From positions 6,346,485-6,410,484 of the forward strand of contig NW_015622542.1 in NCBI RefSeq assembly GCF_000835495.1: a stretch of DNA of 64,000 nucleotides, in the 5' to 3' direction. Position 1 is the stretch's first letter; each line of letters begins with the position of its first letter. Shown here one piece after another: positions 45,101 to 56,156 of this stretch. This stretch comes from Cladophialophora immunda. Taxonomy: Eukaryota; Ascomycota; Eurotiomycetes; Chaetothyriales; Herpotrichiellaceae. A program made the translations under genes and the position numbers. The notes beneath the pieces are model-generated. The model was not told the DNA's origin. It made no database searches and saw only the letters and a program-made list of their open reading frames with translations.

Positions 45101-45519
45101 TGTTGCGGAGTTGCGTGCTATCTGGTGCAAGGAAAGTGGCACCATGCACGTCCCCGTGCAGAAAAGGCCTCAAGAGAAGAAGCGTAGCAGAGAGGCAGTG
45201 CGTGGGTGATCTAGTGTGCAGATGGACAATTATTCAATTGAAAGCAGAGGCTGCAATCTCAGAGCTCGGCGACGCAGAATCGCCAGCCAATCGCATTCGA
45301 GCTTCTGCGGACCGAGATCCAGCGCAGACACCAGAGTGAGAGAGTGACGAGCCATTCTCCCCCTCTCGATCTCGTTTCAACAACATAAACAGAACACGAG
45401 CAGCCTGGGAATAGGCATCGTTGATGAACTGTCAGTCTGTTTGCGTTGATGCACTGCGTTTGCCACGAACATTCAAACAACTGGTCAGCGGCCCCCTCTA
45501 TTCCCCTGCGCCGCGCAGA
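45101..45519. promoter_or_regulatory. Bidirectional promoter: bS21m and CDC25-like phosphatase
   Basis: About 420 bp between divergent starts. It includes the alternative upstream starts of both genes (45145 on minus, 45424 on plus). No distinct regulatory motif recognised. Confidence 0.45.
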
Positions 45520-46014
45520 ATGTCTTCGAACGCCAACCTGATCACGCTCTCTTCGCTCAAATATGTCCACCCCGCGACCTTGGGTCCGCTCCTGCTCGAT
45601 CCTACGGAGAAGGCTAAGGTCGCCGTAATCGATGTCCGTGACTCCGACCATATTGGTGGCAACATCCACGGCAGCACCTGGGTGCCCCTGCACCAGCTGG
45701 AAGTGAAAATGCCCGAACTGCTGCGGACGCTGAGGGACAAGGAAAAGGTCATCTTCCACTGCATGTTGAGCCAGCAGAGAGGGCCGAAGGCGGCCTTGGC
45801 ATACGCGCGGGCGAAGCAGAGGGCGGACGCCAAAGAGGCCCGTGAGCAGACGCAATCAAAAGAAGAGGCGGGAGATAGCACCGAGCAGGAGAAGAAGGAA
45901 TCGTCGCCTGCGCAGGAGGTTTGCGTCCTGGAGGGCGGATTCGGCTCCTGGCAAGCGCGTTTCGGCGAGGATCCCAGACTCACAGCAGATTATCAGCCGG
46001 ACCTGTGGTTCTGA
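45520..46014 (+). CDS. Rhodanese-fold CDC25-like phosphatase (Ych1/Ibp1 type)
   Basis: Small phosphatase of the CDC25/arsenate-reductase rhodanese family. From ATG 45520 (context GCAGAATGTC) it has 164 aa, close to yeast Ych1 and S. pombe Ibp1. An in-frame ATG at 45424 would add 32 residues with R and S but few acids, which could be a mitochondrial presequence; its context is weaker. The catalytic loop is HCMLSQQRGP, matching HC-x5-R with Cys81 and Arg87. VIDVRDSDHIGGNIHGS is the conserved rhodanese N-half motif. A lysine/glutamate-rich insertion (about 95-130) separates the loop from the last strand, CVLEGGFGSW. Single exon. Confidence 0.87.
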   Translation: MSSNANLITLSSLKYVHPATLGPLLLDPTEKAKVAVIDVRDSDHIGGNIHGSTWVPLHQLEVKMPELLRTLRDKEKVIFHCMLSQQRGPKAALAYARAKQRADAKEAREQTQSKEEAGDSTEQEKKESSPAQEVCVLEGGFGSWQARFGEDPRLTADYQPDLWF

Positions 46015-46570
46015 TCTGAAGACAGGCCGTCTCTTGATTTTGTGGTTGAAACGAGCCAACCCGATGTGTTTAATGTCTGTCAGCCTGCAGGCGGAGAGGA
46101 GATTTCGTCCCTGCGACTGGTCTTCAGCCCTCGAGCGGAAGTGCTCCCTGCTTCGGGAATTGGAAGAGGAGACCTGCCGATATCAGACAGTCCGTGACTG
46201 CCATTCAGCATTGCCACTGGCTCTCTATCTATAGATGGGATACAGATCCAGAGAGCTGGATCTTGGAGCTGTGGATGCATAGACGGTGATAACCTGCAGC
46301 AACACATGGCCATCCATTTGCGCAGTTTCGTCACCCTTGAAGTACGGGTCTCATTCGTGAGCATGGTATTGCCCTTGACGTTTCCCTCGCTATGTGTGGA
46401 AAAGGGAATAAATATCCGCGGCGTCATAAGGGCCGCTATGCATTAGAGTGTCCAATTGACAGAACGTGGCACGTTACGCCCCCCATGTGTCCAACCCAAA
46501 TAGCTACAGATCATGAACCTGGTACATCGCAGTAAAGTCGGAAACGCTGCCTTGATCCCCGCCCCTGTAG
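46015..46570. other. Convergent intergenic region
   Basis: 556 bp between phosphatase and membrane-protein 3' ends. No gene, repeat or RNA supported. Confidence 0.5.
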
Positions 46571-47321
46571 TTACACCCTTTTGCTCGCGGTTTGCTTGAG
46601 CTCCATTTCGGTATTCTCGTGATGCTTGTGCTTGACGCGACACATGGACCGAACGCCCAGGACTGCAAGCCAGAAATTCCCCTGAGGCTCGTCTGGAGCG
46701 AGTTGGTATAGCAAATCGCTCTCCCAGCTGATGTTGTTGTACACGTTCATAATGCAGACGACCGTTTCGAGAATCCAAACGATCAAGAAGATAATCCAGT
46801 ACGCCTGGCTGGAGGCTTTGCCGCGAAAACGATACGCGACCGCCCAGGTAACCATGCCGATCAGTGCAGTTGGCTGAGAAGTCAGTCAAAAGGAAAAGGG
46901 AACACGAGGTTGCTTACTCACAGCACATAGTCTTTGGAATCTACAAGCGAGATTGAGGTAGGCCATCCGATCTGCGATGGTATTGCGGGGAGCGGTCGCC
47001 ATCATCCAGCATGTTTGAAGGAAAGCCATCCTGTTCAGACGCCAACCTGTCAGATAAAGCTGCGGCGGAAAAGAGATTGATCGAGGATGCGGAGGCTACT
47101 CACCAATGCATGGCAAGAAATGGTGTAATGGTACCAATGAACGCATGGCTCTGTGCTCCATAGAGAGACCCCAAGCATGCAGCAGCGATTTCCAGGCACC
47201 ATGAGCAGATGGCCAGGAAGTAGAAGATGGTATATTCTTCGATGCGAGCTAACGGGCCTCCAGTCCTGAATGGTAAGGCCTGTGGCTCGTCCTCGCATGG
47301 GTTATCGATGGGTTTCGCCAT
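46571..47321 (-). CDS. Small multi-pass membrane protein, unknown function
   Basis: I do not recognise this family. Exons 47321-47104, 47030-46922 and 46873-46571 give 209 aa; both introns have GTGAGT donors and CAG acceptors, and phases match. Four to five hydrophobic segments are visible: IFYFLAICSWCLEIAAACLG, then FIGTITPFLAM joined to WMAFLQTCWM, then ALIGMVTWAVAY, then WIIFLIVWILETVVCIM. The tail is polar and basic (KHKHHENTEMELKQTASKRV) and probably cytosolic. It has no visible signal peptide or catalytic motif. Divergent from the MYND gene with 471 bp between starts. Confidence 0.75.
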
Positions 47322-47792
47322 CTCGACACAGTCAGGACCGCGTAACCGGACAGCGTTCTCAAGTGTGTCCGGTTCCTAGCAACGGCGGACGGGGAAGGAT
47401 GAAGATAGGAGGCAGACGAGGCCAAGCCGCAGACGGTCTGTTAGATGGCGATGGCGGCTGTCAACAGTCGATATTGCTGCCGGATCGCAGAATTGGATGT
47501 GTTGATGCTGTTCGGAGGACGTGGCTGTGACGATGATGATGATCCGTGGTGATCCGCCCAAAACAAGGAACGGCACCAAGACTCCAGACTGGGCGGCGCT
47601 ACGTAGAAGCGCAGAGGCGTAGAAGCGTAGAAGCGGCGAGCATCTTCTCCGGCAGATATTCGGCTAATCCCCGGCTGTTCAAGTGAACTGCCAGTCCGCC
47701 TCGTGTGAGGTTCTTGGAGGCTTCTTCACCTTGAATTGTTTTTGTATCTTGTCGACAACAAGACACGTCGTCCACAACACATCTCACGCGCC
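47322..47792. promoter_or_regulatory. Bidirectional promoter: membrane protein and MYND gene
   Basis: 471 bp between divergent starts. It includes a short tandem of AGAAGCG/AGAGGCGT units (47605-47635) in the MYND-side leader. No named motif seen. Confidence 0.4.
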
Positions 47793-48685
47793 ATGGCGAC
47801 GCCGACAAAGACCTTCCCTATATGTGGTGTGACATATGTGGGACAAATCGAGCACGAGTATATGCACGGCAAGAAGCTGTCGGTTTGTGCAAACTGCCTG
47901 GCCCTTGGATTTCAGAAGCCTCTGAGACGATGCAATGGCTGTTTGTTGGTCGACTACTGCTCCAAAGAGTAAGACACCGTATATGCTCACAGCGTGAATG
48001 TACTGACTCGCTGATAGATGTCAAAAAGCCCACTGGCGTAAGCACAAGGCATTTTGCAACATGGTCCAGGGCAAAGGAGACCCCAACGCCTACCTCTCGT
48101 CCTATAGCCATGACGAAGCTCTGCGACTCATCATTGATGCCTACCGGTTAAGAGTCGAGACAGACCACTTATCCCGAGACGAGGACCACGGCATTTATTA
48201 CCCAGGAAAACCAATCGACAGGTTGGTCTGGGCCAAGGGCGACGGTGAGCACATCTTCCCTAATGTTCTCATGGGCGTAGCTGATTTCATCGAACATAGC
48301 CATTGATGACTTCCAGCGATTTCTCGATTTGGCGGAAACTGCGAAAATCTTACCAAAATGGTGGACGTTTGAGGATCGGATGCAGTGCCTTTCCCTGGCA
48401 ATTGACAAGAATGATCCCGAGTCCATATTTCACCCGATCAATCAGACTGAGCTTCCCCAGCGGTATGAAGGCGACATGGCCATCCGGTTGGCGCTCGCCA
48501 TCCTTGCCGAGATGTGTGTCGGATATGATGGCAAGGGGCCGGCCCAGGATAACACTTGGTTCCAGGAGTTCCAGGAATTCCTCGACCTCCACCCAGAGGA
48601 ACGAGCCCGCTTGATTAGAGGAAGTATTGAAATGGTCGACTCGGTGCTGAAAGAACATGGAGAAGAGTTCACAAAGCTGACTTGA
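47793..48685 (+). CDS. MYND-type zinc-finger protein
   Basis: 262 aa from exons 47793-47968, 48018-48244 and 48300-48685; donors are GTAAGA and GTGAGC, acceptors GATAG and CATAG, and phases match. The MYND finger sits near the N-terminus (residues 32-72): C-x2-C, C-x2-C, C-x3-C, then H-x3-C, with QKAHWRKHKAFC at its end. MYND fingers bind proline-rich partners. The remainder is helical (DDFQRFLDLAETAKILPKWW onwards) and has no SET domain, so it is not a Smyd-type methyltransferase. Partner and role are unknown. Confidence 0.85.
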
Positions 48686-49052
48686 CCACCGGAGAGGAAG
48701 TCCTTTCTGTGGTCCATAGTTAAGCGATGAGAAGCTCGAGATGGAGTTTGTATATATATCTATGGTAGTCAACCACAGAAGAAAAGAAGTGCGACTGCGG
48801 TGGTAGCGGAGATTGGGAATACCTTGTTGACGGTGAGTTGACGGCGCCTGATGTTGGGGCGATACTGACTGAAGCTAGAGGTTCGGCCTTGGAACCGTCC
48901 TCGGGTTGTATGGTGCCGTGGGTGTGGCAGTTTCTTCGTTGTTCTCAAAAGCGATGGCTTCTTTCCCACTGGCCTCCTTCCTTCCCGACTTGAACATCTC
49001 AAAATCCGCAACCACCCACTACCTTCGTCATCGACAATTCTGATACCGCATC
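48686..49052. other. Intergenic region upstream of RRM gene
   Basis: 367 bp between tandem MYND and RRM genes. It should contain the MYND 3' UTR and RRM promoter. Nothing else seen. Confidence 0.45.
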
Positions 49053-50177
49053 ATGGCGAGCCACCAACTTGGTAGAATGGCAGAGACAATCACCATATCT
49101 GTCGCTGAGTACGAGTCCTTGGTGAGTATCTACTCCTTCCAGTCGCTCTGACAGTCAAAGACGCACGCATCTCTAACAGCAAGCGACAGATCGAAACAGG
49201 ACATAAATTTCTTGCCCTGAAGCACGCATTGCTGGCAGGAGGAGTTAGCACCGAGACATTGGACGTCTTGACCAGCGGCGATTGTCCACAGACGGCCCCG
49301 GATGAAGAGTTCAATTCAGCCAATGTCCGCGTCAACGAGCCAACCCAAGACGGCGCTCAACACGTCGCTTATTCACAGAAACCTTTCGAATCCGGATTCC
49401 CTTCACCTCTTACACCTGAATACACCGAGGAAGATGACGCACAAGAGGAGGTATCAGGAGAATCGAACGAGCAGACTGGTGATGCTATCACGACCGCAAA
49501 ACGGTCACTGACAATTTCCGGGCTATCGCCCGCCACGACCCTCCAAAGCCTCGCTCAGGTTCTCAAAGGTGGTGCCATCTTACAAATGTACATGCGACCC
49601 CAACACGGCTCGGCCCATGTCAGCTTCGTGGATCCAACTGCAGCACACAACTTTCTTCGCTATGCACGGACAAATGACATCTCCATCGGGAGAAAGAAGG
49701 CGAGCAGAAACCGAACACCGATTGGCATTGCAAGTTACTAACATTATTCAGGTGAAAGTAGCATGGGAGAACCGACAAACTCAGATGTCCCCAAGCTTTG
49801 CCAAAATCGTCCAGTCGCTCGGCCGAACTCGCAACCTGGTTATTCGCTTTGTGCACCCAGAATTGAATGAAGATATCATTCGAGCAGATCTCGACCACAT
49901 CCATTACTTGGAAGTTGTCGACCTCTTCTTCAAAAAAGGCCATGCCTATATATCTCTCAACAGCATTCGATCGGCTATAACGGCAAGGAGCTGCCTGATG
50001 TCGCGCCTCAAGTACAAGAGGTTCCAGATTGATTTCCATCAAGACGATTGTGCCCAACCGCTGCCACAAAAGCCCTCAGCGACCGAGCCGGTCGCATTCT
50101 CGCACAAAAATCCCTTCCAACTGCTCTTCGATGCATCCGAAGAGTCCCAAGAGTTCTCAAACGCGGTCGATCGTTGA
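49053..50177 (+). CDS. RRM RNA-binding protein (Nrd1/Msa1-like)
   Basis: 334 aa from exons 49053-49121, 49190-49699 and 49752-50177. The N-terminal pattern ITISVAEYESL joined to FLALKHALLAGGVSTETL resembles fungal Nrd1-type RNA-binding proteins, which restrain sexual differentiation in S. pombe; that link is an inference. RRM1 spans about 127-200, with RNP2 LTISGL and RNP1-like SAHVSFVD, ending in ISIGRKKVKVAWENRQ across intron 2. RRM2 spans about 210-290 (RNLVIRFV, GHAYISLNS). Intron 2 (49700-49751) has a GC donor (AAG|GCGAGC), a perfect TACTAAC branch site and a TTCAG acceptor; without it the frame stops at once. A second in-frame ATG at 49077 is an alternative start. It is shorter than the multi-RRM Nrd1 proteins I know. 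Confidence 0.83.
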
Positions 50178-50469
50178 CACTACCGGCACAATAGCCTAGT
50201 CGAAGCTAGGATTAGGAGGATGACACGTGTTGAAGGCATTTCTTTTCACTGATCGTGGTGGAGATTTCTATGTTGTGACCTGCGAGGGTTGGTGCGAAGC
50301 GAATCATTGAGAGGGGCATCAGAGTCACTGAGAGACTAGGAGAGCTTAATGCCATCAGCAGGTACGCGGCACATCTATGAGTACCCTTCGCGGTAGTGTA
50401 TCTTGAGTTGACTCTTAATGCATCAATTCAAATCCGTCATAATCCTCATGGCTGTACTCATATTCGTTT
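50178..50469. other. Convergent intergenic region
   Basis: 292 bp between RRM and nitrilase-family 3' ends. Nothing recognised. Confidence 0.45.
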
Positions 50470-51528
50470 TCATTTCTCGTGGCTATAACCATAGTGCCAG
50501 TCCTCCCTTTTCAAATCCTCTCTTATCTTGTAGTTCTCCTCAGCCACGTCGACCGTTCTCATATCACACTCCACAATCTTCATCCCCGGCTCTCCATCCT
50601 CGAACGATCCGGGAACTTTCCCAACAAGGGGCAGCACGACTTGACTTAACCCAGCGTAGCCCTCTGATTTCGGACCCCCTACATTGACGAAGATAATGGC
50701 ACAGGTGTTCTCAAAGGATCTCGTGATAAGGGCAGAGCTCAAAAATTGAATGTCCACATCTGGTCCGTACGCTCTCCCTTCGGGTGTTAGATCGTCTCTC
50801 GTCCAGAAGGTGGGAATGATGATCAGGCGTGCACCCTGACGGACCAAAGCACGGCAGGCTTCGGGAAACGCTAGGTCCCAGCATATCACGATGCCGAGAG
50901 GGCCGAGGGGAGTTTCTATAATTGAGTGGGGGTTCAGTGGAGGAGGAGGTCCTTCTTCAGTCGATAGATGATGCTGAGTCGCCTTGACGGAGGCCGGGCC
51001 TGATGTGAGCACTGTGCGTTCCGGGATCCATAAGTTGGCTTTCGTGTAGCTTCCCAAGAGCTCGCCCGTGTAGGAGATGAAAGGGGCAATGTTGAGGAGA
51101 ACGGGCGGCTTTTGGGGGTCGGCGGACGTTCCGTTGCTGGTTGCGGGAGGCGGTGATTTTGGGTCGATGGTGACGATAGTCCCTGGAACGATATTGATCT
51201 TTAACTCACGAGCCAGAGCTTGATACTTGGGCACGTATTGGTAAGCGGTTTGGGCGACCACGGCGAACTGTGGATCTTCCGGGACCCATGATGTTAGGTG
51301 GTACTCCGGCAGCACTGCCAGCGAGGCTCCTTGTGCAGCGGCATCGCGGATATGAGCTGATGCAGCAGAAAAGTTGTATTCCAAGTCAAGAGGCTGGTTG
51401 TCGAGGTCAGCATTCTATCGTGCACAGATCCATTGTTGCTGTTGATAAGAAAGGGACCATACTTTGGGATGAAGCTGGATCAGCGCGACTTTGAATGTCT
51501 GTGAGAATGATTCATAGGATGTCGCCAT
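50470..51528 (-). CDS. Carbon-nitrogen hydrolase (nitrilase superfamily)
   Basis: Cleaves non-peptide C-N bonds (amides, carbamoyl groups); substrate unknown. Exons 51528-51463 and 51393-50470 give 329 aa. The first exon supplies FKVALIQLHPK and joins to PLDLEYNFSAA, the conserved first strand and helix of the superfamily. The Glu-Lys-Cys catalytic triad is visible: Glu52 in LAVLPEYHL, Lys140 in GSYTKANLW and Cys193 in GIVICWDLAFPEA. No signal peptide or targeting tail is seen. The start is 375 bp from that of divergent eIF3l. Confidence 0.92.
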
Positions 51529-51903
51529 GATATTTTATCTTCATACCAAGAATTGGGTCAAAGGAAACTCAGTGTAATTCGTCTTTATGACAGCGACCGC
51601 ATGGCAGGAAGTTGGCAGTCTTGACGAGGCTTCGGATTGAGGTCCCTGCACCAGAACGTCATGGAGACAAGGCTGCGCTAATCCCAATGTAGATTTTGAA
51701 TCAAGCCCACACATCTTTCTCAATTCTCCAAACCTCGAGGTGACCACCAAATTTTATTTCCACCGATCACAATAGTATCGGGGCAGGTGTTGGCACGGAA
51801 GCACTGTGCATGGACTCCCTGTTCTCCCTAACTCCCTCGCCTACGGTCATCCCCTCTGCCTGAAACAAAATACCCTCTTCGAAGAATTCTTCCCTCTGCC
51901 ACA
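51529..51903. promoter_or_regulatory. Bidirectional promoter: nitrilase-family gene and eIF3l
   Basis: 375 bp between divergent starts. The last 100 bp before eIF3l are strongly CT-rich (CTCCCTGTTCTCCCTAACTC), a common fungal initiator pattern for highly expressed genes. Confidence 0.5.
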
Positions 51904-53442
51904 ATGTCCTACACTAACGGCAACGCATTCCCGGACGAGGATGTGGAGGAAGAAACCCTCGTGGCGGACTATCAAGAGCAAGTGAACAACTATGATGATG
52001 AGGGCGCGGACCTGGAGCGCGGAGATTCGATCATCAGTGGTGGACCAGCCGATCTGCGAGCGCAACTCGAAGCTGCCGCTGCTCCTTTGGAGTTCCAAGC
52101 GAGTCTGGAGACCAAGTGAGTTGCCTAGTATATTCCCCTTGACACGAGAATGATTGACGTTGTTGGGCTGCATCGCTCTGAGCATGCACGGGACTAACAG
52201 TGCATGCGCAGATTCCAAAGCTATGACAACTACTGCTCGCTTTTCCACTACATCCTCAACTCCGATGGCCCTGTCGAAATCGAGACACCCTCTTACTATT
52301 GGGCTTGGGACGTAATCGATGAATTCATCTACCAATTCGAATCCTTCTGCCGCTATCGCAACCGAGTGGCCCGCACTGCGCCTACTGAAGAAGAAGCACA
52401 AATCCTGCGGGACAATCCCAACACATGGGGCTGCTACAGCGTTCTTAACGTCCTGTACTCATTGATCCAACGCTCGCAGATCAACGAACAGCTTGCCGCC
52501 ACGAAGAGAGGCGAAGACCCCATGGCTGTAGCGGGGGAGTATGGCTCGCGCCCACTCTACCGCATGCTGGGATATTTCTCCATCATCGGCCTTTTGCGGG
52601 TGCACTGCCTCCTCGGAGACTTCAGTCTCGCTCTGAAGACCCTGGACGACATCGAGATGAACAAGAAAGCCATGTTCGCCCGCGTCATGGCTGCGCATCT
52701 GAACACATACTATTATGTAGGCTTTTCTTACATGATGCTCCGCCGCTATGCGGACGCCGTGCGCATGTTCAGCCACATCCTGGTATATGTGTCTCGCACC
52801 AAGAATTTCCAAAAGGGACCCAATCAAGGGCAATTCGACGCCATCGCGAAGAAGACTGAGCAGATGTACGCCCTCATCGCTATCTGCGTGTCCTTTGCGC
52901 CCACACGCCTGGACGACTCCATCCATACGGCCCTCCGCGAAAAATACGGCGAGAAGTTCGCCAAACTGCAACGTGGCGGCACGGAGAGCTTGCCGATCTT
53001 CAAGGAATTGTTCCAGTCCGCATGTCCGAAGTTCATCAGCCCTACACCGCCGGACTTCGATAACCCTTCGCTCAACATCGACCCTGTCGACCACCACACC
53101 GAGATCTTCATGGACGAAGTCCGCAACACTCTCTTCAACCCGCTGATCAAGTCGTATCTGAAACTCTACACGACAATGAGCATTCAAAAACTCGCCGGCT
53201 TTTTGGAAGTCGAGCCCGAAAAGCTCCGCAGCTGGCTACTCGTGAACAAGCAGCGAAGCTGCCGGCAGATCCGCTGGACCGAAGGTGGGTTGCTGGAAGG
53301 CGAGATCGTGGGTGTCCTAGGCAACGGAAGTTCCGAGGGGTTGGATTATGCCATTGAGGGCGACTTGATCCACATCAGTGAGGCGAAGCAGGGGAGGCGG
53401 CTGGTGGACTGGTACCTGAGAAATCTGGCGAGGTCCTACTAA
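51904..53442 (+). CDS. Translation initiation factor eIF3 subunit l
   Basis: PCI-domain subunit of the eIF3 complex, present in filamentous fungi and animals but absent from S. cerevisiae. Exons 51904-52115 and 52212-53442 give 480 aa; the GTGAGT...GCAG junction reads SLETKFQSYDNYCSLFHYIL. The N-terminal 60 residues are acidic. Conserved blocks include TPSYYWAWDVIDEFIYQFES, NTWGCYSVLNVLYSLIQRSQ and RPLYRMLGYFSIIGLLRVHC, followed by TPR-like helices. The C-terminal PCI/winged-helix part contains YTTMSIQKLAGFLEVEPEK. Length fits the family. The window also encodes eIF3g about 51 kb away; no functional linkage is implied. Confidence 0.96.
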
Positions 53443-54012
53443 AGCGTGGAGAAAGACAAAAGTGAGATTGCTGGGACCAAAAATGGGCGACGAGACAGGT
53501 CACAGCTTGTGGGGAGGGAAACTTTGGGTTGTTCACGACTGGTGCTAAGCCAGGGCGTGCGCCGGGAGCACGAAAGGATCGATCCGTCGCTAAAGATGCC
53601 ATGGATAGATGGCGCCAAAAACAAGGGACATCCACGAGCTTGCCTGGAAGTCTTTTCGAAATCGAAATCAAGCTGATGTCGATGCAACGCCCTCTTGGAA
53701 CCAGCCAAGAAAGACCAAATCAGGGATTCGTCACTGCGGTGAAGGTTGAGAGATCATCGAACACGAAGCGAATAGTACAACGCAGCAGCGTCCCTTGTTC
53801 TAAGTGCTGCGCAAAACGGCCCATGCACGATGAGACAAAAGTACCGCATGTTGGGGTCTAGAGGCAAATATGCTTTGCCAGAATTTGATTGCGTTTGGCT
53901 TTTGATTTTGCTCCCAGTTCCATTTTTTCTTCTTGGAGTCCCCTGTGGCTGTTTCCCAAACGCAGTCGCTCCCCGTCAAATCTTACAAGGGTGGTGAATA
54001 AATTGGAATGCA
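53443..54012. other. Convergent intergenic region
   Basis: 570 bp between eIF3l and Paf1 3' ends. No gene or repeat supported. Confidence 0.5.
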
Positions 54013-55706
54013 TCAATCGTCCCGCATATCTTCGTCCTCCCCAAAGCCGTCTTCCTCCGGCTCCCTGTCTCCGCCCCTGTCCCTTACGGCTGCACTTCCA
54101 TTGGTCGGGGGAGGCGTATTCCTGTCGTCGGCGCGGTCTTTGCGAGGAGCTCCGTTCACGCTCACCTCCGCGGTCTCCCCGCCCTCGACTTCCGCCATAC
54201 TGACATCCTGTGCTCCTTCATGCAGCTCGCCCTGTTCCTGCAAAATCATGTCTGCATGTTCCGCCTCTTCCTCTGCCTGCGCTTCCCGAGTCAGTTCTTC
54301 AAATTCATCCTTGAAGGACGCGTCGTAATCTCCTCTAAATTCGGCGCGAGATCGTCTTTCTTTTGCGTTGGGCTCTTTGAACAGGACCATGACTTGGTCG
54401 GGGATATCGTCTTCCGCATGGCTGTTACGCGTTTTGGAGAGATTACCTCTGTCGGCTCTCATTTTCACGCGTTCGAGGATCGGATAGTAGTACGCGGCGT
54501 TACCTTGCTTGCGGAAGCGGGAATGGCGGGAAAGGTTGTTGGCATCGACTAGTGACAAAGCCATGATGCGATGAGGGTCGACTGTATCTTGGGTGGCTTT
54601 TGGATAGACACGGACGCGTTCAAAGGGTAGACGTAACGAGCCGTCGGCGGATTCTTCAAGAAGTGGTTCGATGAGGGTGGGATCATCCTTTCGAGGATTT
54701 GAATCATCAAAGAGCTGCCGAATGCGCGAGGTCGAGTCTGGTTGTTTGGGGACGGAGAGAGACCATGTGTATGGCTCGGGTCCGGGATCTGCGAACTTTT
54801 CGGGATCTCTCTCGAAGGCTTCTTTTGCTGCCCGCCACGCTGGCATCAAATCTGCATTCTCCGAGGCCATTAGCAAGCCAACGTCGATACGATCGTCCCT
54901 TCTGCCTCTATATGGGGGTAATGGTGGCTTGTCGAACTTGAGGGCTTGCCAATTCGAAGCCATGTCTGTGCCGGTCTCAAGATCGGGGATAATGGGATAA
55001 AATTCCACAGGCTTGAGTCTGGGATTATCAGGATGGACGGGATTTCTCCAGGCTTCTCGCTCCTGGGGAGTGATGGGATTTGCTTTAGCCTCCGGAGGGT
55101 TGAAGGGGATACTATCCGGATAGGCGAGGTCGAAGCCCTTTTGGATTTGTCGCTTGATATTTTCTGGATCATCTCGGGTGACAGGCACAGGCGGCGCTTT
55201 GGGCATCTGGGGTTTCTGAGCTCGAGGGGTCCCTCGCACGAATGCATCATTTGCTCGAGCAATTTGCGAAGAGGTCATGTACTGTGTCTTGCGTAAAAAT
55301 GAGACGTTGTTCTTTGCGCCCTGGCTCTTCAATTGATCCAGCGACATCAGCAAAGCTTGGTCGGCAGGGTCTAGCACAGGTTGGACTTCGGGAGCCATGA
55401 TTGCGCTTTCGTCACCAAGGAAGTAGCCTGGGACACCGATCATATCTATAGGCATCCCGCCTTCGGCGTCCACTTCAATATTTGGTTCTTCTCGCTTTGC
55501 CAGGCCTGACGCATAACTTGTTGTGAGGTATTGAGCCAGACCACCGGTGTCAATATCTAGGACTGCAACCGTATGTCAGCTGGAACAAATCAGGCTTGCA
55601 AGGGCATTTTCAGCTTACACTTCGGAGGCATAGGAGGCGGAGGCAGATCGTTTCGATAACGTATCGAAACGACCATGTCCTGCTTGAAGCCCTTGGTTTC
55701 TGCCAT
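54013..55706 (-). CDS. paf1: RNA polymerase II-associated factor Paf1
   Basis: Core subunit of the nuclear Paf1 complex, which couples Pol II elongation to histone H2B ubiquitylation and H3K4/K36 methylation. Exons 55706-55619 and 55562-54013 give 545 aa. The N-terminus VVSIRYRNDLPPPPMPPK joined to LDIDTGGLAQYLTTSYAS is the Paf1 hallmark and fixes both start and splice site. The longer upstream frame lacks family sequence. YMTSSQIARAND, QIQKGFDLAYPDSIPFNPP and QEREAWRNPVHPDNPRLKPV follow in family order. The last 100 residues are strongly acidic (AEEEAEHADM, EPEEDGFGEDEDMRDD). Divergent from the heme lyase gene. Confidence 0.95.
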
Positions 55707-56156
55707 CTTGACTGGTGTCTTTTGTAGATCGGACGCGGAGGCAGGGCGACGGTATGCGAAGGAGGAGGCGAGGCCACAGGTTGAGGTGGTGCGCAAAGGA
55801 TCGTGCCCTCACGAACAAAACGGCATCCTTGTGTTCGTCAATGGTGCAGCGAACAGATATTGCGTGCTAGGTTATTTGTTGTCCAAGCGCAGTCTGTTCT
55901 CGTTTGAAGTTAATGCTGGTTGTGGATGAAATCTCCAAATCGCGCTGGGGAAAGTTGCGGCCGAAGTCGATAGCGAATGGAAGTGGAGCAATTCAAGCAA
56001 AGCGAACCCTTCATTGTCGCCGCGCAGCTTGGGTCCCGTTCATGATTCTCTTCCGATTTTCACTCCCAACTTCACCAGGCTCACAACCAGAGTCTTCTGC
56101 ATTCACCACTTATTAGCTCTCTGTTTCGTTCAGGCTTCAGTTGTGCTTGACGAAGA
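55707..56156. promoter_or_regulatory. Bidirectional promoter: Paf1 and heme lyase
   Basis: 450 bp between divergent starts. CT-rich sequence lies within 120 bp of the heme lyase ATG. No specific element recognised. Confidence 0.45.
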
